Positions 41,861 to 45,094 of a DNA stretch of 45,094 nucleotides are shown here, piece after piece. Source of the stretch: Bacillus sp. AFS059628 (GTDB lineage Bacteria; Bacillota; Bacilli; Bacillales; Bacillaceae_G); the NCBI RefSeq assembly GCF_002571225.1, contig NZ_NVEC01000003.1, forward strand, positions 235,324-280,417. The letters run 5' to 3'. The translations under genes were made by a program, and so were the position numbers. The notes under the pieces were generated by a model. That model searched no databases. It saw only the letters and a list, made by a program, of their open reading frames with translations, and was not told the DNA's origin. Every line of letters starts with the position of its first letter. Position 1 is the stretch's first letter.

Positions 41861-41886
41861 GAATTTGACGCAAAATGTTTATAATT

Positions 41887-41924
41887 ATAATAGGCGATGT
41901 GGTTGACCGAACATCGCCTATTAT
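41887..41924 (+). repeat. Strong 14-bp hairpin between ptsG and ptsH
   Basis: ATAATAGGCGATGT (41887-41900) and ACATCGCCTATTAT (41911-41924) are perfectly inverted around a 10-base loop. There is no T run after it, so it is more likely an mRNA-processing or partial termination element than a standard terminator. The -35 of the ptsH promoter lies in its loop. Confidence 0.65.
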
Positions 41925-41931
41925 ATACAAT
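41903..41931 (+). promoter_or_regulatory. Candidate promoter of ptsH-ptsI
   Basis: TTGACC (41903-41908) and TACAAT (41926-41931) are separated by 17 bases. It would give ptsHI expression independent of GlcT. Confidence 0.6.
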
Positions 41932-41995
41932 AGATGATGTAGTACTCACGTCTATACAACTAAAAAATACTGTAATTTAAAGGAGATAAATTATC

Positions 41996-42259
41996 ATGGA
42001 AAAAATCTTTAAAGTAACTAGCGACTCAGGAATTCATGCTCGTCCAGCAACTCTACTTGTAAACACTGCAAGCAAATTTGGTTCTGACATTAACTTAGAG
42101 TATAACGGAAAAAACGTTAACTTAAAGTCAATCATGGGCGTTATGTCTTTAGGCATTCAACAAAACGCAGAAATTAAAATCACTGCAAATGGTGATGATG
42201 CAGCTCAAGCACTAGCAGCTATCGAAGAAACTATGAAAAACGAAGGATTAGGAGAATAA
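41996..42259 (+). CDS. ptsH: Phosphocarrier protein HPr
   Basis: This is the general PTS phosphocarrier. The catalytic His14 is in [11 protein letters not shown], and Ser45 in [13 protein letters not shown] is the HPr kinase site that gives P-Ser-HPr, the corepressor of CcpA (His15 and Ser46 in the B. subtilis numbering). The 87-residue protein begins with ATG after AAAGGAGA. Its TAA overlaps by one base the ATG of ptsI. Confidence 0.96.
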   Translation: MEKIFKVTSDSGIHARPATLLVNTASKFGSDINLEYNGKNVNLKSIMGVMSLGIQQNAEIKITANGDDAAQALAAIEETMKNEGLGE

Positions 42260-43971
42260 TGACTCTTAACATTCAAGGGATCGCTGCATCAAGTGGGATT
42301 GCTATTGCAAAGGCTTTCAGACTTGAGAATCCTGAATTTAACATCGAAAAGAAATCAATTACAAACGAAGCTGCAGAAATTGCACGCTTAGACGCTGCGC
42401 TTGAGAAAGCAAAAACTGAATTAGAAGCTATTAAGGACCACGCTTTTGCTGAGCTAGGTGCTGACAAAGCTGCGATCTTTGAAGCACATTTATTAGTGTT
42501 AAATGATCCAGAACTAGTAAACCCAGTAAAAGATAAAGTAAATAGCGAAAAAGTAAATGCTGAATTTGCAATGGATGAAGTTGCATCAATGTTTATTTCT
42601 ATGTTTGAAAACATGGATAACGAATATATGAAAGAACGCGCTGCGGACATTCGTGACGTAACAAAACGCGTTCTTGCACATTTACTAGGCATTAACTTCT
42701 CAAATCCAGGTACAATTTCTGAAGAAGTAATCATCATTGCTGAAGATTTAACACCATCTGATACAGCTCAGTTAAACCGTAAGTATGCAAAAGGTTTTAC
42801 AACTGATATCGGTGGACGTACATCTCACTCTGCAATTATGGCTCGTTCTATGGAAATTCCAGCTGTTGTTGGTACGAAAGTTGTTATGGAGAAAATCCAA
42901 AACGGCGATATCGTAATCATCGATGGTTTAGATGGAGAAGTAATTGTAAATCCATCAGAAGAAACTCTTCGCTCGTTTGAAGAAAAGAAAGCGAAATTTG
43001 AAGAGCAAAAAGCTGAATGGGCAAAATTAAAAGACCAAGCTACTGTAACAAGTGATGGACATCACGTTGAGCTTGTTGCAAATATCGGAACACCAAATGA
43101 TGTACAAGGTATTATCGATAATGGCGGAGAAGGCGTTGGTTTATACCGTACAGAATTCTTATACATGGGCCGTGACAATCTTCCAACAGAAGAAGAGCAG
43201 TTCGAAGCGTATAAAGCAGTTCTTGAAGGTGTAAAAGAAGGTCAACCTGTTGTTGTTCGTACACTTGACATCGGTGGAGATAAAGAGCTTCCATACTTAC
43301 ATTTACCAAAAGAAATGAACCCATTCTTAGGATACCGTGCAATTCGCTTATGTCTTGATGAGCAAGATGTGTTCCGTACACAACTTCGTGCATTACTTCG
43401 TGCTAGCGTATACGGTAACTTAAAAATTATGTTCCCAATGATTGCAACTCTTGATGAGTTCCGTCAAGCAAAAGCAATCTTATTAGAAGAGAAAGCGAAG
43501 CTTGAAGAAGCGGGTACAACTGTTTCTGATTCTATTGAAGTTGGTATGATGGTTGAAATCCCAGCTTCAGCAGTATTAGCAGATCAATTCGCAAAAGAAG
43601 TTGATTTCTTCTCTATCGGAACAAACGACTTAATTCAATACACAATGGCTGCAGACCGTATGAACGAACAAGTATCTTACTTATACCAACCATATAACCC
43701 ATCAATTTTACGTCTTGTAAAAATGGTTATCGATGCTGCTCATAAAGAAGGCAAATGGGCTGGTATGTGTGGTGAGATGGCGGGCGATTCACTTGCTATT
43801 CCATTATTATTAGGATTAGGTTTAGATGAGTTCAGTATGAGTGCAACATCTATTCTTCCTGCAAGAACACAACTAAGCAAGTTGTCAAAAGCAGAAATGG
43901 AAACATTAGCAGAAAAAGCATTAATGATGTCAACTGCTGAAGAAGTTGTTGAACTAGTTAAAAGCATATAA
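42259..43971 (+). CDS. ptsI: PTS enzyme I
   Basis: This enzyme transfers phosphate from phosphoenolpyruvate to HPr. The N-terminal HPr-binding and phosphohistidine domains carry the catalytic His190 in [13 protein letters not shown]. The C-terminal PEP-binding TIM barrel includes [28 protein letters not shown] and the catalytic Cys region [11 protein letters not shown]. It is 570 residues long. Translation is coupled to ptsH by a one-base overlap (TAATG). A terminator follows. Confidence 0.96.
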   Translation: MTLNIQGIAASSGIAIAKAFRLENPEFNIEKKSITNEAAEIARLDAALEKAKTELEAIKDHAFAELGADKAAIFEAHLLVLNDPELVNPVKDKVNSEKVNAEFAMDEVASMFISMFENMDNEYMKERAADIRDVTKRVLAHLLGINFSNPGTISEEVIIIAEDLTPSDTAQLNRKYAKGFTTDIGGRTSHSAIMARSMEIPAVVGTKVVMEKIQNGDIVIIDGLDGEVIVNPSEETLRSFEEKKAKFEEQKAEWAKLKDQATVTSDGHHVELVANIGTPNDVQGIIDNGGEGVGLYRTEFLYMGRDNLPTEEEQFEAYKAVLEGVKEGQPVVVRTLDIGGDKELPYLHLPKEMNPFLGYRAIRLCLDEQDVFRTQLRALLRASVYGNLKIMFPMIATLDEFRQAKAILLEEKAKLEEAGTTVSDSIEVGMMVEIPASAVLADQFAKEVDFFSIGTNDLIQYTMAADRMNEQVSYLYQPYNPSILRLVKMVIDAAHKEGKWAGMCGEMAGDSLAIPLLLGLGLDEFSMSATSILPARTQLSKLSKAEMETLAEKALMMSTAEEVVELVKSI

Positions 43972-43978
43972 GTAATAA

Positions 43979-44018
43979 AAAAACCTGAGTCGATTTGAAA
44001 TCGGTCTCAGGTTTTTTC
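43979..44018 (+). terminator. Terminator of ptsHI
   Basis: AAACCTGAG (43981-43989) pairs with CTCAGGTTT (44006-44014), with an inner stem CGATTT/AAATCG, followed by T residues. Confidence 0.87.
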
Positions 44019-44068
44019 TATGAGAAAAGTAAAACTTATTTTCTTATTCTTGAAGATAAAGAACAGAA

Positions 44069-44467
44069 TTAGATAGCGATAGCAACGATATCAGTTGGGC
44101 ATACACGTAAAATACCAGTAAAAGTATTTCGGTTTTGATTGTGCTTATCATCTTTGTTGTTATCTTTATTGTCTTTGTCATTGTTATTACGAGCTAAAGC
44201 AGAGAAAAGAGCAACACCGTTAGCGAAACCTTCAAAAATTACATTGTTGAATGTGCCGTTACCTCTAATACTTAAAAGAGAAAGTTCTGTTCCAACTGAA
44301 ATGTTAGCAAGTACGTTACATACAGCTGGTTGTTGTGGTCTAACCTCTCTCTCTTTCTCGCGATGGTCGCGATGGTCGCGATGGTCGCGATGGTCGCGAT
44401 GGTCACACTCTCTTTCACGATGATGACAGTCTCTAAAGTTATCACAGCATCCAAATGATCCAAACAT
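44069..44467 (-). CDS. Putative spore coat or exosporium protein with HRD repeats
   Basis: I do not recognise a named family with certainty. The 132-residue protein has a Cys/His-rich N-terminus (FGSFGCCDNFRDCHHRERECD), then a tandem HRD array (residues 22-37), then a globular stretch (VLANISVGTELSLLSIRGNG and VIFEGFANGVALFSALAR), then an Asn/Asp/Lys-rich stretch, then GILRVCPTDIVAIAI. Low complexity, Cys-His content and a SigK-like promoter all suggest a spore outer-layer protein. ATG 44467 is my start choice; upstream ATG 44476 and GTG 44488 are in frame and the Shine-Dalgarno GGGGGTG is compatible with either. Function unknown. Confidence 0.65.
   Translation of the reverse strand: MFGSFGCCDNFRDCHHRERECDHRDHRDHRDHRDHREKEREVRPQQPAVCNVLANISVGTELSLLSIRGNGTFNNVIFEGFANGVALFSALARNNNDKDNKDNNKDDKHNQNRNTFTGILRVCPTDIVAIAI
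44359..44403. repeat. Five perfect 9-bp tandem repeats in the HRD protein gene
   Basis: The 9-base unit CGCGATGGT is repeated five times without change (44359-44403), coding His-Arg-Asp triplets on the minus strand. The unit is a multiple of three, so copy-number change keeps the frame. It is GC-rich compared with its surroundings. Confidence 0.9.
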
Positions 44468-44493
44468 AATCCTCATCACCCCCTTCACACTTA

Positions 44494-44519
44494 TAATCTA
44501 TGTAAGTTCGGTAGTGAGT
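44494..44519 (-). promoter_or_regulatory. SigK-like promoter of the HRD-repeat gene
   Basis: On the minus strand CATAGATTA (44494-44502) matches the SigK -10 CATAnnnTA, and an AC (44518-44519) lies 15 bases upstream, close to the usual spacing. The gene would be expressed late in the mother cell. Confidence 0.5.
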
Positions 44520-44619
44520 GACTGGACAGAGAGTGGAATTTTTTCTAGGTGATTTTCTCATTTTAAAAGACTAGCTGGGTGTTTATTACGGGATGATATT
44601 TAAAATAGGATAGATATCA

Positions 44620-44676
44620 CAAAAAAGTGTAAGGACCACCGAAATGAATGAAATAGGTAGCCTTTACACTTTTTTG
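44620..44676. terminator. Inverted repeat at the end of the small membrane protein gene
   Basis: CAAAAAAGTGTAAGG (44620-44634) and CCTTTACACTTTTTTG (44661-44676) pair over 15 bases with one bulge. The 26-base loop is long for a terminator, but the T and A runs suit one in either direction. Confidence 0.55.
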
Positions 44677-44882
44677 CTTTTATATAAAACGATAATATAT
44701 ACCGGAAGAGCTAGGAGTAGTGGTACGATGGATCGTGCAGTATGTTTTTCTGATTCTAATTGGAACGCTTCTTCTTTAGGAAATTGTAATACTGAAATGT
44801 TTGCAGCATCCCCAATAAAATATAGAAGCAGTACAGTTACTATGTAACATAAAAGTGCAATAAAGCTTCCGTATGAACTCAA
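44664..44882 (-). CDS. Small two-helix membrane protein of unknown function
   Basis: This 72-residue protein has two hydrophobic segments (FIALLCYIVTVLLLYFIGDAA and SIVPLLLALPVYIIVLY) separated by a charged loop (QFPKEEAFQLESEKHTAR) and ending in KSKKV, consistent with a hairpin membrane protein. The start is TTG with GAGAGGGA upstream, which is plausible but not strong. I do not recognise it. The gene lies alone between the HRD-protein region and the window end. Confidence 0.6.
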   Translation of the reverse strand: MSSYGSFIALLCYIVTVLLLYFIGDAANISVLQFPKEEAFQLESEKHTARSIVPLLLALPVYIIVLYKSKKV

Positions 44883-44889
44883 TGAAAAT

Positions 44890-45094
44890 CCCTCTCTTGT
44901 TATCTATTTGTTATCATTGTATCATAATTGTAACAAAAACACACGGTTATATTTCGATACTTTAACAAAATTCGACATGAAACGCCATTTATGTATATGG
45001 AAATAGCATAAAATTTACTGTTTTTTTATGTATAAATGTCGAATCATACATTGTAATATTACGAGTGTGTGACAGAATAAAAAAGAAACGAAGG
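44890..45094 (+). promoter_or_regulatory. Probable upstream region of a gene beyond the window, with Spo0A-box-like motifs
   Basis: No gene is seen here. ATTCGACAT (44970-44978) and ATGTCGAAT (45036-45044) are perfect inverted 9-base arms 57 bases apart, and each contains the Spo0A box TGTCGAA. The stretch ends with GAAACGAAGG, which could be a ribosome site of the next gene. Confidence 0.4.

Noticed and set aside
42273-42737. A 154-codon minus-strand frame opposite ptsI
   Set aside because: It is Ser/Ala-rich antisense of a highly conserved gene, a typical shadow frame.
44359-44403. A CRISPR-like array
   Set aside because: The units are directly adjacent 9-base repeats without spacers, inside a reading frame.
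44644-44847. A 67-codon plus-strand frame opposite the small membrane protein gene
   Set aside because: It has weaker coding features than the minus-strand frame, lacks a ribosome site, and spans the terminator-like repeat.

Overview
The window is a low-GC Firmicute chromosome segment that reads as the core genome of a Bacillus cereus group strain (B. cereus, B. thuringiensis or B. anthracis; I cannot tell which from this stretch). The evidence is the gene order yqkF-mciZ-nudF ... spoIIM-fur-yqzK-xerD-deoB-pupG ... dacF-spoIIA ... spoVA ... ypuA-ppiB-ribT-ypuF-scpA-scpB, which parallels Bacillus subtilis. It also carries cereus-group touches: a YjcZ-type mini-protein, an HRD-repeat putative spore-surface protein, and glcT-ptsGHI next to nagAB-nagR. 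I see no phage, insertion sequence, rRNA, tRNA or CRISPR.

Layout. 1-6 kb: two aldo/keto reductases tail to tail, the tiny FtsZ inhibitor gene mciZ with a SigE-type promoter, nudF, a GNAT acetyltransferase, spoIIM, fur (Fur-like box upstream), yqzK and xerD. 6-10.5 kb: a two-domain YtkA/FixH-like lipoprotein and the nucleoside catabolism operon deoB-pupG-pdp behind a promoter with a palindromic operator candidate. 10.5-18.4 kb: a block that separates deoB-pupG from dacF, unlike B. subtilis: corA, an AzgA-type purine permease with a possible cre site, a SIMPL protein, a MarR regulator, a secreted unknown, and a GntR-ABC-permease-permease operon of YtrABCD type with a perfect 14-bp inverted repeat over its promoter. 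18.4-21.4 kb: dacF (SigF promoter) and spoIIAA-spoIIAB-sigF (SigH-like promoter). 21.4-23.1 kb: an NSS sodium symporter coupled by a one-base overlap to a 32-residue single-helix subunit. 23.1-28.2 kb: a complete seven-gene spoVA operon with a SigG promoter.

28.2-34.8 kb: a HAD phosphatase, ypuA, ppiB, an orphan ribT without the riboflavin genes, ypuF, a YjcZ mini-gene, scpA and scpB split by 158 bases holding two hairpins, and a secreted ComEC-type metallo-beta-lactamase. 34.9-37.6 kb: nagA-nagB-nagR with a HutC-type operator over the promoter. 37.6-44 kb: a second HAD phosphatase, then glcT, ptsG, ptsH, ptsI; the ptsG leader contains a GlcT-type antiterminator overlapping a terminator, plus a cre-like site and a 25-base palindrome over the -10. 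44-45.1 kb: the HRD-repeat protein with five perfect 9-bp repeats and a SigK-like promoter, a small membrane protein, and a terminal region with two inverted Spo0A-box-like motifs.

The unifying themes are sporulation, from the compartment-specific sigma factor (SpoIIA) through engulfment (SpoIIM) and cytokinesis block (MciZ) to dipicolinate uptake (SpoVA), and sugar, amino-sugar and nucleoside use (pts, nag, deo). I found no wholly new multi-gene system. The most useful extras are small genes shorter than usual gene-calling limits and several unassigned operators and leaders.
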